Below, one piece after another: positions 33,132 through 41,124 of a stretch of 64,000 nucleotides of DNA. This DNA is from JALYOC01 sp036675345 (GTDB lineage Bacteria > Myxococcota > Myxococcia > Myxococcales > Myxococcaceae), in NCBI GenBank assembly GCA_036675345.1, contig JAKFFE010000017.1:124001-188000 (forward strand). Reading direction: 5' to 3'. The notes under the pieces were generated by a model that was not told the origin of the DNA, did no database searches, and saw only the letters and a list, made by a program, of their open reading frames with translations. A program made the position numbers and the translations under genes. Numbering within the stretch: position 1 is the stretch's first letter; each line of letters opens with the position of its first letter.

Positions 33132-34588
33132 GCCTCGCCGCGGCCCTGCTGCTGGGCGCGCTGGCGGCGGGGCCAGAGCCGCTCACCGTCGGCTCCAAGG
33201 CCTTCACCGAGTCGGTGGTGCTGGGGGAGATCACCCGCCTGGCGCTGGAGCAACGGGGGCTGGCCGCGGTCCACCGGCCGGAGCTGGGAGGCACCCGGGT
33301 GCTGTGGGAGGCGCTGCTGCACGGGGACATCGATCTCTACCCCGAGTACACCGGCACCCTCCGCCAGGAGCTGCTGGGGGCGCAGGTCCCCCCGGGCGAG
33401 GACGCGCTGCGCGACGCGCTGGCCCGGCAGGGGATCACCCTCGGGCCGGCGCTGGGCTTCAACAACACCTACGCGCTGGGGATGAGGCGGGCGCAGGCCG
33501 AGGCTCTGGGGATCCGCCGGATCTCCCAGCTGCCCCGGCACCCGGGGCTGCGGCTGGCCTTCTCGCATGAGTTCCTGGATCGGCAGGATGGCTGGCCGGC
33601 GGTGCAGGCCCGCTACGGCCTGGCGGCGGACCGTCCCCGGGGGATCGAGCACGCCCTCGCCTACGGCGCCCTCTCCAGCGGAGCGGTGGATGTGATCGAC
33701 GTCTACTCCACCGACGCGGAGATCGCCGCGCTGGACCTGGTGGTGCTGGAAGACGACCGGCAGGTGTTCCCGGAGTACCAGGCGGTGTTGCTGTACCGCT
33801 CGGACCGGGCCGACCCGGGAGTGGCCGCCGCGCTGGGGGCGCTGGCGGGGAGGATCTCCGCCACCACCATGCGGGCGCTCAATGCCCAGGCCAAGATCGA
33901 AGGGCTCTCCCCGGAGCGGATCGCCTCCCGGTTCCTGGGCGCCGGTCCCGCCGCCTCCGGGGCCTCGCTGGGCGCGCGGCTGCTGGCCCGGACCGGCGAA
34001 CACCTATTCCTGGTCCTGCTCTCCCTGCTGGCGGCGATCGGGATCGCCATCCCGCTGGGGGTGGTGGCCGCCCGCCGACCGCGCCTGGGGCGGGGGATCC
34101 TGGCGGTGGTGGGGGTGATCCAGACCGTGCCCTCCCTGGCGCTGCTGGTGCTGATGATCCCGCTGCTGGGGATCGGCACCGGGCCGGCGCTCACCGCGCT
34201 TTTCCTCTACAGCCTGCTGCCGATCGCCCGGAACACCCACGCCGGGCTGACCGGGATCCCGCTGGAGCTGCGGGACTCGGCGGTGGCGCTGGGCCTGCCC
34301 CCCGCCGCCCGGCTGTGGCGGGTGGAGCTGCCACTGGCCTCCCCCTCCATCCTGGCCGGGATCAAGACCGCGGCGGTGATCAACGTCGGCACCGCCACCC
34401 TGGGCGCGCTGATCGGCGCCGGGGGCTACGGCCAGCCGATCCTGGCCGGGATCCGCCTGGGGGATGCAGGGCTGCTGCTGGAGGGCGCGGTCCCCGCCGC
34501 CCTGCTGGCGATCAGCTTCGAGCTGCTGTTCACCGCCGCCGAACGGGTGGTGGTCCCCCGGGGGCTGCGACTGTCCCGGGGTCGGTGA
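33128..34588 (+). CDS. Fused OpuB-type substrate-binding protein and permease
   Basis: 486 residues from a GTG. A short signal-like N-terminus is followed by an OpuBC/OsmX-type binding domain (residues ~15-275: VGSKAFTESVVLGEITRLAL, GDIDLYPEYTGTLRQELL, GVIDVYSTDAEIAALDLVVLEDD style segments) and then by an OpuBB-type permease with five to six helices, including the EAA-like loop LTGIPLELRDSAVALGLPP. In this order the binding domain would face outside and the permease follows it, as in fused OpuB systems of Bacteria. It forms the importer with the ATPase encoded just upstream. Confidence 0.88.
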   Translation: MSLAAALLLGALAAGPEPLTVGSKAFTESVVLGEITRLALEQRGLAAVHRPELGGTRVLWEALLHGDIDLYPEYTGTLRQELLGAQVPPGEDALRDALARQGITLGPALGFNNTYALGMRRAQAEALGIRRISQLPRHPGLRLAFSHEFLDRQDGWPAVQARYGLAADRPRGIEHALAYGALSSGAVDVIDVYSTDAEIAALDLVVLEDDRQVFPEYQAVLLYRSDRADPGVAAALGALAGRISATTMRALNAQAKIEGLSPERIASRFLGAGPAASGASLGARLLARTGEHLFLVLLSLLAAIGIAIPLGVVAARRPRLGRGILAVVGVIQTVPSLALLVLMIPLLGIGTGPALTALFLYSLLPIARNTHAGLTGIPLELRDSAVALGLPPAARLWRVELPLASPSILAGIKTAAVINVGTATLGALIGAGGYGQPILAGIRLGDAGLLLEGAVPAALLAISFELLFTAAERVVVPRGLRLSRGR

Positions 34589-34592
34589 AGCG

Positions 34593-35156
34593 CTACCGGC
34601 CGGCCTTCGCGCTGCGCTCCACGGCGGCCAGGAGCTCCGCCGGCTCATCATTGGGAGTACCCCGCTTGGCGATCACCGTCCCGTCCGGGGCCAGCGCGGT
34701 CACCTGCATCGAGTGGCCAAAGGACCCATCGGCGTTCTGGCGGTAGGTCATCCCCAGCAGGGCGGCGATCTCCGGCACGTCGCGGGACTCCGGCTGCAGG
34801 AAATGCCAGCGGGCGGGATCCACCCCGTGGGCCACCGCCATCCGCCGGTTGGCCTCCGGGGTGTCGCGGACCGGATCCATGCTCACCAGCACCACCACCA
34901 GCTGTGCGCGGGCCTGGGGGGTCAGCTTCTTCTCCAGGTGCTTGATCGAGGAGATCAGCATCGGACAGGCGTAGGGACAGGTGCTGTAGAACATGGAGAT
35001 CAGCACCGGCCGGCCCTGCCCCACCGACCAGGACACGGTGTTCCCGCGCTGGTCCTTCATCGACCCCTCCCACTGGTAGAGCGAGTCCGGGGGCAGCGTC
35101 GGTCCGGCCAGGGCCGCGCTCCCCAGCATCCACACCGCGGCGATCAATGCCTTCAT
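34593..35156 (-). CDS. SCO-family copper chaperone-like protein
   Basis: 187 residues. After a signal peptide (MKALIAAVWMLGSAALA) comes a thioredoxin-like fold with the SCO motif FYSTCPYACPMLISSIKHL, i.e. CxxxC, and a distal His in SFGHSMQVTALAPDG; these are the three copper ligands. SCO proteins deliver Cu to cytochrome oxidase and other copper enzymes in the periplasm. Here it is the third gene of the nirK operon (overlapping the SUMF1-like gene by 4 bases), so it probably loads Cu into the nitrite reductase. Confidence 0.92.
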   Translation of the reverse strand: MKALIAAVWMLGSAALAGPTLPPDSLYQWEGSMKDQRGNTVSWSVGQGRPVLISMFYSTCPYACPMLISSIKHLEKKLTPQARAQLVVVLVSMDPVRDTPEANRRMAVAHGVDPARWHFLQPESRDVPEIAALLGMTYRQNADGSFGHSMQVTALAPDGTVIAKRGTPNDEPAELLAAVERSAKAGR

Positions 35157-35935
35157 GGTCTCTCCTGCGGCGCCACGTCCGCGGCGCAGCGGAACCCCTG
35201 GTTGCCCAGGGTGAAGTTGGCCTTCAACGAGCTGCGATAGGCGACCCGCATGAACGCCGCGTAGTCGCGTTTGTCTCCGGTGGCCGAGGCCCCGGCGCCA
35301 CAAAAGCTGGCGGCGTTGGGACCCCCTCCCCGGCTGTCCTGCCCCAGGTTGGTGTTGCCAAAGTCCAGCACCCACTCCCAGACCAGGCCGTGCAGGTCCT
35401 CCACCCCGTACAGGTTGGGCCGTCCCTGCCCCACCTTCCCCACCGGCAGGCTGGAGGGCTGGCCGTACCACTCCAGGATCTGCCGGGTGAACGCCGGATC
35501 CGACCGGGCGTCCTTCTCGGTGGCGCTGGCGGCCGCCGCCAGCTCCCACTCCGCCTCGGTGGGCAGCCTGCCGCCGCGCGCCTGGCAGTAGGCGCGCGCC
35601 GCGAACCAGCTGATCCGGACCACCGGGGCCCGGGGCTCCACCTGGGGCCCCAGGGTGGTGGGGCCCTCCCAGTGGGAGAGGTACCCGGGCCTCGCGAACA
35701 CCCCCGGCGTCTGATCCCGCTGCCAGCGCGGGTGCTCTTTGACGAACGCCAGGTACTGGGCGTTGGTCACCGGGGTCACGTCCAGCCGGAACGCGGCCAC
35801 GGTCTGCACCTCCTCGCCGGGGGCGGGAGGGAACAGCGGCCGGTAGGTGTCCGGCCCCAGCTGCACCCGCTGGGGACCGGCCAGCGCCACCCCCGGGATC
35901 AGCAGGGCCCACAGCCACCACCGGCCCGCGCTCAC
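35153..35935 (-). CDS. SUMF1/NirV-like protein of the nitrite reductase operon
   Basis: 260 residues with a signal peptide (WLWALLIPGVALA). The formylglycine-generating-enzyme-like fold shows FRLDVTPVTNAQYLAFVKEH, VVRISWFAARAYCQARGGRLPTEAEWE, DLHGLVWEWVLDFG and the C-terminal NFTLGNQGFRCA. Genes of this type (NirV) follow copper nitrite reductase genes in several denitrifiers; their exact role is not established. It overlaps nirK by 4 bases upstream and the SCO gene by 4 bases downstream. The active Cys pair typical of true FGE is not evident, so maturation or a structural role is more likely than sulfatase activation. Confidence 0.88.
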   Translation of the reverse strand: MSAGRWWLWALLIPGVALAGPQRVQLGPDTYRPLFPPAPGEEVQTVAAFRLDVTPVTNAQYLAFVKEHPRWQRDQTPGVFARPGYLSHWEGPTTLGPQVEPRAPVVRISWFAARAYCQARGGRLPTEAEWELAAAASATEKDARSDPAFTRQILEWYGQPSSLPVGKVGQGRPNLYGVEDLHGLVWEWVLDFGNTNLGQDSRGGGPNAASFCGAGASATGDKRDYAAFMRVAYRSSLKANFTLGNQGFRCAADVAPQERP

Positions 35936-37020
35936 GGGGCGCTCCGGGGGGGGACGCCCGCCGATCCGGCGCGGGCCTGCTCGCCGGCGGCCGGCAGGTG
36001 GCCCTTGGAGAAGAGGCTCTCGTTCTCCGGACCGGACACCTTCAGCTGCGCCACCGCGCCCTTGTTGAAGGCGCGGAAGATGGAGTGGTCCACCAGGTTG
36101 TAGGTGCCGGGCACCTCGGCGGTGAACTCCACGATCGCCGCGCCGCCGGCGGGGATCAGGGTGGTGGCCACGTCGTGCTGCACCGTGGAGCCCCCCTCGC
36201 TGTACACCCGGTCGAAGATCTCGCCGATCACGTGGAAGCTGGAGACCAGGTTCGGCCCGCCGTTGCCCACGAACAGCCGGACCTTCTCCCCCACCTTGGC
36301 GGTCAGCGCCCGGTCCCCGGTCAGCGCCCCCTCCGCGCCGTTGAAGAGCACGTAGGTGGGCCGCTCATCGAGCGCCTTCTCGAAGTCGAACACCTGCTCG
36401 CCCGGGTCGCGGTACTTGCCCTGGGTGTAGAAGTCGCCCTGCATCACGTAGTACTCGCGGTCCACCGGAGGCAGCCCCTCCGGCGGCTCCACCAGGATCA
36501 TCCCGTACATCCCGTTGGCCACGTGCAGCCCCACCGGCGCCGCGGCGCAGTGGTAGATGTACAGGCCCGGGTTGAGGGCCTTGAAGTTGAAGGTGGCGGT
36601 CATCCCCGGCGCCACGAAGGTCGCCTCCGCCCCGCCGCCCGGGCCGGTCACCGCGTGCAGATCGATGTTGTGCGGCATCTTGCTGTCCGGCGCGTTCTTC
36701 AAGGTGAACTCCACCGTGTCCCCCTGGCGCACCCGGATGAACTTGCCCGGCACCTCGCCCCCGAAGGTCCAGAAGGTGTAGGTGGCGCCCTCGGAGATCG
36801 GCAGCGACAGCTCCTTGACCTCCAGCTCCACCTGGACCCGGGCCGGCGCGCGGCGTCCGGTGGCCGGCGGGACCTGGGGCGCGTGGGTCAGCACCGCCTC
36901 CACCGGCGGCCCCTGCGGCGGGCCCTGATCCCCGGAGGCCCGCGGTCCCTCTGCCTTGTCCTTCGAACACCCCGCCACCGCCAACGCCACCACCAGCCAA
37001 CTCCAGTTCCGGCTTCCCAT
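35932..37020 (-). CDS. nirK: Copper-containing nitrite reductase lipoprotein
   Basis: 362 residues. The N-terminus WLVVALAVAGCSKDK is a lipoprotein signal. Two cupredoxin domains follow. Type 1 Cu ligands are seen in MPHNIDLHA (His) and in YHCAAAPVGLHVANGMYG (Cys, His, Met). Type 2 Cu ligands are the His in IDLHA, the His of YHC, and the His in NLVDHSIFRAF. The catalytic Asp (HNIDLH) and second-sphere His (SFHVIGEIFDRV) are also present, so the enzyme should reduce nitrite to NO. First gene of the overlapping nirK-nirV-SCO operon. An FNR/NNR-like site lies 55 bases upstream. Confidence 0.95.
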   Translation of the reverse strand: MGSRNWSWLVVALAVAGCSKDKAEGPRASGDQGPPQGPPVEAVLTHAPQVPPATGRRAPARVQVELEVKELSLPISEGATYTFWTFGGEVPGKFIRVRQGDTVEFTLKNAPDSKMPHNIDLHAVTGPGGGAEATFVAPGMTATFNFKALNPGLYIYHCAAAPVGLHVANGMYGMILVEPPEGLPPVDREYYVMQGDFYTQGKYRDPGEQVFDFEKALDERPTYVLFNGAEGALTGDRALTAKVGEKVRLFVGNGGPNLVSSFHVIGEIFDRVYSEGGSTVQHDVATTLIPAGGAAIVEFTAEVPGTYNLVDHSIFRAFNKGAVAQLKVSGPENESLFSKGHLPAAGEQARAGSAGVPPRSAP

Positions 37021-37075
37021 TCGTAGGCTCCACGCCGCTGGGGAGATAGATTAGGTGCGCTGCCACCCGGCGGTC

Positions 37076-37089
37076 TTGACATAAGCAAA
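37076..37089 (-). promoter_or_regulatory. Possible FNR/NNR-type operator of nirK
   Basis: TTGACATAAGCAAA: a half-site TTGAC, a four-base spacer and a degenerate second half. NNR/FNR boxes are TTGAC/T-N4-G/ATCAA. The centre is about 62 bases before the nirK start, a normal place for such an activator. The right half is poor, so this is tentative. Confidence 0.35.
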
Positions 37090-37252
37090 GCACCAGTCAT
37101 GCCAACCGGAGCGGGCCCACTGGAATCGGGCGCTGTGAACGGCCGTGAGAGGCGTGGCGCGAGTGGAGGGCGCTAGATCCACGCCGGCGCAGGGTCAACC
37201 GGAGCGAAGGGTTTGCGCGAACTCCCGGGGGACCGCGCAGATCCGGCGCCAG

Positions 37253-37313
37253 AAAAAGGGGACAGGCTACATTCTAGACGCAGTGCGTCAAAAATGTAGC
37301 CTGTCCCCTTTTT
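37253..37313. mobile_element. RAYT/IS200-type palindromic MITE
   Basis: Perfect 21-bp inverted arms AAAAAGGGGACAGGCTACATT (37253-37273) and its complement (37293-37313) enclose a second hairpin GACGCagtGCGTC. This sequence is the recognition palindrome I know from genes for REP-associated tyrosine transposases in many Proteobacteria and relatives. No transposase gene lies nearby, so it is a non-autonomous copy. It lies 22 bases beyond the stop of the leftward sigma-54 activator gene, where the T-run end would also make a good terminator. Confidence 0.85.
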
Positions 37314-37334
37314 GGACGCGGTACGTCGCGGCGG

Positions 37335-38336
37335 TCAGGCGAGCTGCTTGAGCTTCCGCCAGAGGGTGTTTCGGCCGATCCCCAGGATCCGCGCGGCCTC
37401 CCCGGTTGCGCCGCCGGTGGCGTCCATCACCGCCAGGATGTGCTCCCGCTCCACCTCCGCCAGCGGCCGCAGCACCCGGTCCGGGGTCACCCCGGCGTCG
37501 ACCGGGCGGCGCACCCGGACCAACTCCTCCGGGAGATCTTCCGGCTCCACCCGATCTCCGGTGAGGAGCGCGGCACAGTGGCGCATCGTGTTCTGCAGCT
37601 CGCGCACATTCCCCGGCCAACGGTGGGCCAGCAGCACCGCCTCCGCGGCGGGGGAGATCTGCACCCTTCGCTCCAGCTCGCCCTGCAGGAACTGGCGGGC
37701 CAGGGGCAGGATGTCCAGGGTCCGCTCCCGCAGCGGGGCCACGGTCAGGGTCAGCACCTTGAGCCGGTAGTAGAGGTCCTCGCGAAACTGCCCGTCCCGT
37801 ACCCGCTCGTGGAGGTCCCGGTGGGTGGCGCAGACCACCCGCACGTCGATCGGGACCGGGCGGCTCTCCCCCACCCGGCGCACCTCGCCCTCCTGCAGCA
37901 CCCGCAGCAGCTTGGCCTGCAGCTGCAGCGGCATCTCGCCGATCTCATCCAGGAACAGGGTCCCGCCGTCGGCGGATTCGAAGAGTCCGGTGCGCGCCTG
38001 ATGCGCTCCGGTGAACGCTCCCCGCGCGTGGCCAAACAGCTCGGACTCCAGCAGCTCGCTGGACAGCGCCGCCACGTTCACCGCCACGAACGGCCGGGCC
38101 GCCCGCTCGCCGTTGACGTGGAGCGCCCGGGCCACCACCTCCTTGCCGGTCCCGCTCTCGCCCAGCACCACCACCGGCGCGTCGCTGGCCGCAAAGCGCG
38201 CCACCCGCCGCAGCAGCTCCTGCATGGCCGGGCTCTCGCAGACCATCCGTCCGTGCTTGCGCGCCGAGACCACGTGCGGCAACAGACCGCAGTGCTGACA
38301 CGTCTCCTGCTCCAGCGTGTGTTCCATGGGATCCAT
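37335..38336 (-). CDS. Sigma-54-dependent transcriptional activator
   Basis: 333 residues. The N-terminal part is only ~30 residues and contains CQHCG and a further Cys (CxxC, possible zinc or iron-sulphur site). The AAA+ domain has Walker A GESGTGKE, the sigma-54 contact loop GAFTGA, Walker B TLFLDEIGEM, R-finger region and LRERTLDILPLA. The C-terminus is a Fis-type HTH (GATGEAARILGIGRNTLWRKL). It lacks a normal receiver or GAF domain, so the CxxC region may be the sensor. nirK is the next gene downstream, and nitrogen oxide response is possible but unproven. Confidence 0.88.
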   Translation of the reverse strand: MDPMEHTLEQETCQHCGLLPHVVSARKHGRMVCESPAMQELLRRVARFAASDAPVVVLGESGTGKEVVARALHVNGERAARPFVAVNVAALSSELLESELFGHARGAFTGAHQARTGLFESADGGTLFLDEIGEMPLQLQAKLLRVLQEGEVRRVGESRPVPIDVRVVCATHRDLHERVRDGQFREDLYYRLKVLTLTVAPLRERTLDILPLARQFLQGELERRVQISPAAEAVLLAHRWPGNVRELQNTMRHCAALLTGDRVEPEDLPEELVRVRRPVDAGVTPDRVLRPLAEVEREHILAVMDATGGATGEAARILGIGRNTLWRKLKQLA

Positions 38337-38419
38337 TGTGGAACGACAGCCGGCCCGGGGGCCATTCCCCAGCCGTCCCCCTCCATCAGCTGCGCTTGGC
38401 GCTGCCGAGACCCTCGAGA

Positions 38420-39001
38420 ATGACCGGACCCCTCCCAGACGCCGCGCGGATCGCGGGCTTCACCGCGCTGATCGCCGGCTGCGCCCTGCTCCCCGGGATC
38501 CAACTCCCCGGTGTCCCGGTCCCGATCACCCTGCAGACCTTTGCGATCATGCTGGCCGCGGCCTGTCTGGGGCCCCGGCGCGGTCCGCTGGCGGTGGTGC
38601 TGTACCTGGCGTTGGGCCTGGCGGGGCTGCCGCTCTTCTCCGGCGGCGCGCAGGGACTGCAGACCCTGGCCAGACCCTCGGTGGGCTACCTGCTCAGCTG
38701 GCCGTTCGCCGCGGCGCTGACCGGGGCGCTGGTCCAGCGCGTCCCCCAGGGGCGCTGGCATCGGGAAGTCCCGCTCTTCTTCCTCTGCGCCATGGCCGGG
38801 AGCCTGCTGTTCATCCATCCCCTGGGGATCGCCGGCATGGCCTGGCGCCTGGACCTCCCCCCGGCCGAGGCGATCAAGCTGGGGGCCAGCTTCCTTCCCG
38901 GAGACCTGATCAAGAACACCGCGGTGGCCCTGATCGCCACCGCGGTCCACCGGGCCTTCCCCTCGCTGCTGCCCCGCCCCGGTCCGGCCACTCCGGGCTG
39001 A
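38420..39001 (+). CDS. bioY: Biotin transporter BioY family protein
   Basis: 193 residues from the ATG at 38420 (MTGPLPDAARIAGFTALIAG). It is a six-helix ECF S-component. Family features are PVPITLQTFAIMLAAACLGPRRGPL near the N-terminus, GLAGLPLFSGGAQGLQTLARPSVGYLLS, and LGASFLPGDLIKNTAVAL near the C-terminus. It would bind biotin in the membrane and need an ECF energising module encoded elsewhere, or act alone. The frame is open upstream to 38336, opposite the start of the sigma-54 activator gene. No biotin operator is visible upstream. Confidence 0.9.
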   Translation: MTGPLPDAARIAGFTALIAGCALLPGIQLPGVPVPITLQTFAIMLAAACLGPRRGPLAVVLYLALGLAGLPLFSGGAQGLQTLARPSVGYLLSWPFAAALTGALVQRVPQGRWHREVPLFFLCAMAGSLLFIHPLGIAGMAWRLDLPPAEAIKLGASFLPGDLIKNTAVALIATAVHRAFPSLLPRPGPATPG

Positions 39002-39015
39002 TTCGCAGTCGGATG

Positions 39016-39138
39016 CCGCGACCGTGGGCCTCGGCGCCCTCGCGCCGCTTCCCTGCCCGGGGCCGACCACTTCGGACTCAGCACAACCCTCGCCAGGGCT
39101 TTCCGCGACCGTCGGCCTCGCGCTGATTCCCTGCCCCG
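39016..39138. repeat. Imperfect direct repeat in a short intergenic region
   Basis: CCGCGACCGTGGGCCTCG (39016-39033) and CCGCGACCGTCGGCCTCG (39103-39120), each followed about 15-20 bases later by TTCCCTGCCC. It lies in the 211-base gap between BioY and the convergent TetR gene. No gene is visible there. It may be a decayed duplication. Confidence 0.4.
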
Positions 39139-39212
39139 CTCCTTCTGCGCCGCGCCGACTTCCGCCGGCCACGCAGGCTGCCGGGCGCCGTCGGCCCGCC
39201 CGCACCGCGGGG

Positions 39213-39872
39213 CTATCCCCCCGACCTGACCCGGGCCGTGTTTGCGCCTCGCCGCGAGGGCCGGGGCGGGAGGGAATCCTTGAGCAGCAACCCGCTCATC
39301 GCCTCGATGAACAGCGCCTCTCCCTCCGGAACAGGGGCGTAGAGCTCCAGCAGCGGCACCGCCACCCGGGCCAGGGTCCGGGCGGCCAGCTCCGGAGAGC
39401 CGGCCCGCAGGATCCCCGCCCGCGACGCGGTGGCGAACACCACCACCATCCGCAGCACGAACGGCAGGTGCAGCTGCGCCGCTGCCGCCACGTCCTGGGT
39501 GGTCATCAGCCGGTGGGACAGCCGCAGCGCGTCGGGATGCCGGGCCCACAGCTGCAGATACAGCTCCAGCGCCGCCACCACCCGGGCCCGGGCGCTACGG
39601 GCCCGGTCCACCCGATCCATTCCCGCCACCGCGTCCGAGAGCACCGGCCCCATCAGCGCCAGCACCAGCGCCTCCTTGGAGGGGAAGTGGCTGTAGAGGG
39701 TGCCGCGGGCCACGTCCGCCTGGTCGGCGATCTCGTCCAGGCTCGCCTGCTGGGTGCCGACCTGGGCGAACCGCGCCGCCGCCGCCCGCAAGATCCGCTC
39801 CCGATCCGCCTGCCGCCGCCGGGCCACCCGGGGGCTGGGACCGCGCGCTCTGACTTGACTTCCTGAACCCAT
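39213..39872 (-). CDS. TetR-family repressor
   Basis: 219 residues from the ATG at 39872; another ATG lies three bases upstream. The N-terminal HTH is typical: RERILRAAAARFAQVGTQQ, SLDEIADQADVARGTLYSHFPSKEALV. The C-terminal half is a variable ligand-binding domain. It starts 44 bases from the divergent efflux operon, so it most likely represses that operon and itself. The short gap must hold the operator, but I cannot read a clear palindrome in it. Confidence 0.9.
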   Translation of the reverse strand: MGSGSQVRARGPSPRVARRRQADRERILRAAAARFAQVGTQQASLDEIADQADVARGTLYSHFPSKEALVLALMGPVLSDAVAGMDRVDRARSARARVVAALELYLQLWARHPDALRLSHRLMTTQDVAAAAQLHLPFVLRMVVVFATASRAGILRAGSPELAARTLARVAVPLLELYAPVPEGEALFIEAMSGLLLKDSLPPRPSRRGANTARVRSGG

Positions 39873-39919
39873 CACACCAGAAATGTACGCGTGAGTTCAA
39901 GTTTGCGCCAGGGTGTTCA

Positions 39920-41119
39920 GTGAAGGCCCGCCTCGGGTGGCGGCTGCTGGGGTTGCTGTTGTTGATCGCGCTGACCGGGTGGGCGGTGCAGCGGTTCCGG
40001 GGCCCCCCGGTGTCCACGGTGGCGGTCAAACGGCAGCCGCTGACCCAGCGGGTGGTGGTCAGCGGTCGGGTCACCCCGCCCTCGCAGATCCAGATCGGCC
40101 CCAACCTCTCCGGCACCGTGCTCACGGTGAAGGTGGAGGAGGGAGACGTGGTGGAGCCGGGAGCCACCCTGCTGGAGATCGAGGCCTCCGAGCTGGAGGC
40201 CGCGGTGGCGCAGGCGGAGGCGCAGTTGCTGCAGTCCCGCGCCCGGCTCACCCAGCTGCTGAAGGTCGCCGCCCCCACCCAGGCCCAGGCGGTGCGGCAG
40301 GCGGAGCTGGCGGCGCAGCAGGCCAACCGGCAGGCAGAGCGCAGCCGCACCCTGGCCGGCGCGGGAGGGATGAGCCAGCAGGAGCTGGATCAGGCGATCA
40401 ACGAGGCCCAGCTGGCCCAGAGCCGGCTGGCCAGCGCCCAGGCCCAGGCCAGCGCCACCGGAAGCGGCGGGGCGGAGGTCCGGGCCGCGGAGGCCAACGT
40501 GGCCCAGGCGGAGGCACAGCGGGCGGCGGCGCGGGCGCGGCGGAACAACGCCACCCTCACCTCCCCGGTCCAGGCGCTGGTGCTGCGCCGGGACGTGGAA
40601 CCGGGGGACAGCGTCTCCCCCGGACGGATCCTGCTGGTGCTGGGCCGGGTGGGCGCCACCCGCCTCTCGGTGGAGCCGGACGAGAAGAACCTGGCCTTCA
40701 TCCAGCCGGGGCAGCCGGCGGTGGCCTCGGTGGAGGCCTTCCCCGACCAGCGCTTCGAGGCGCGGGTGGAGAGCGTGGCCCCGGCGGTGAACCCGGAGCG
40801 GGGCACGGTGGAGGTCAAGCTGCAGGTGCCCCAGCCCCCGCCGTATCTGCGGGCGGACATGACCGTCTCGGTGGAGATCGAGGTCGCCACCCGGAAGGAC
40901 GCGGTGGTGATCCCGCTGGAGGCGGTGCAGGACGCGTCCACCCCCCGGCCCTGGGTGCTTCGGGCCAGGGACGGCCGGGCGGAGCGGATCCCGGTCCGGC
41001 TGGGGCTGGGCGGCCAGGGACAGGTGGAGGTGGTGGAGGGCCTGTCCGACGGGGACCAGGTGCTCTTGACCCCCGGGAAGATCGAACCGGGCAGCCGGAT
41101 CCGGGCCAGGGAGGGATAG
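39920..41119 (+). CDS. Efflux adaptor (MacA/HlyD-type membrane-fusion protein)
   Basis: 399 residues from a GTG. An N-terminal membrane helix (GWRLLGLLLLIALTGWAV) is followed by a lipoyl-like half (GRVTPPSQIQIGPNLSGTVL, VEEGDVVEPGATLLEIEAS), a long alpha-helical hairpin (residues ~90-210), the second lipoyl half (LTSPVQALVLRRDVEPGD) and a beta-barrel. This is the adaptor joining an inner-membrane ABC pump to an outer-membrane channel. Followed at 6 bases by the permease gene. Probably controlled by the divergent TetR gene. Confidence 0.9.
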   Translation: MKARLGWRLLGLLLLIALTGWAVQRFRGPPVSTVAVKRQPLTQRVVVSGRVTPPSQIQIGPNLSGTVLTVKVEEGDVVEPGATLLEIEASELEAAVAQAEAQLLQSRARLTQLLKVAAPTQAQAVRQAELAAQQANRQAERSRTLAGAGGMSQQELDQAINEAQLAQSRLASAQAQASATGSGGAEVRAAEANVAQAEAQRAAARARRNNATLTSPVQALVLRRDVEPGDSVSPGRILLVLGRVGATRLSVEPDEKNLAFIQPGQPAVASVEAFPDQRFEARVESVAPAVNPERGTVEVKLQVPQPPPYLRADMTVSVEIEVATRKDAVVIPLEAVQDASTPRPWVLRARDGRAERIPVRLGLGGQGQVEVVEGLSDGDQVLLTPGKIEPGSRIRAREG

Positions 41120-41124
41120 CCCCC

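Larger units (their letters stand above)
37021..37334. other. Upstream region of nirK with a palindromic element
   Basis: 314 bases with no gene. It holds a FNR/NNR-like site (37076-37089), the nirK promoter and the palindrome at 37253-37313. Confidence 0.6.

Noticed and set aside
39876..39919. A specific TetR operator
   Set aside because: No convincing palindrome can be read in the 44-base gap by eye.
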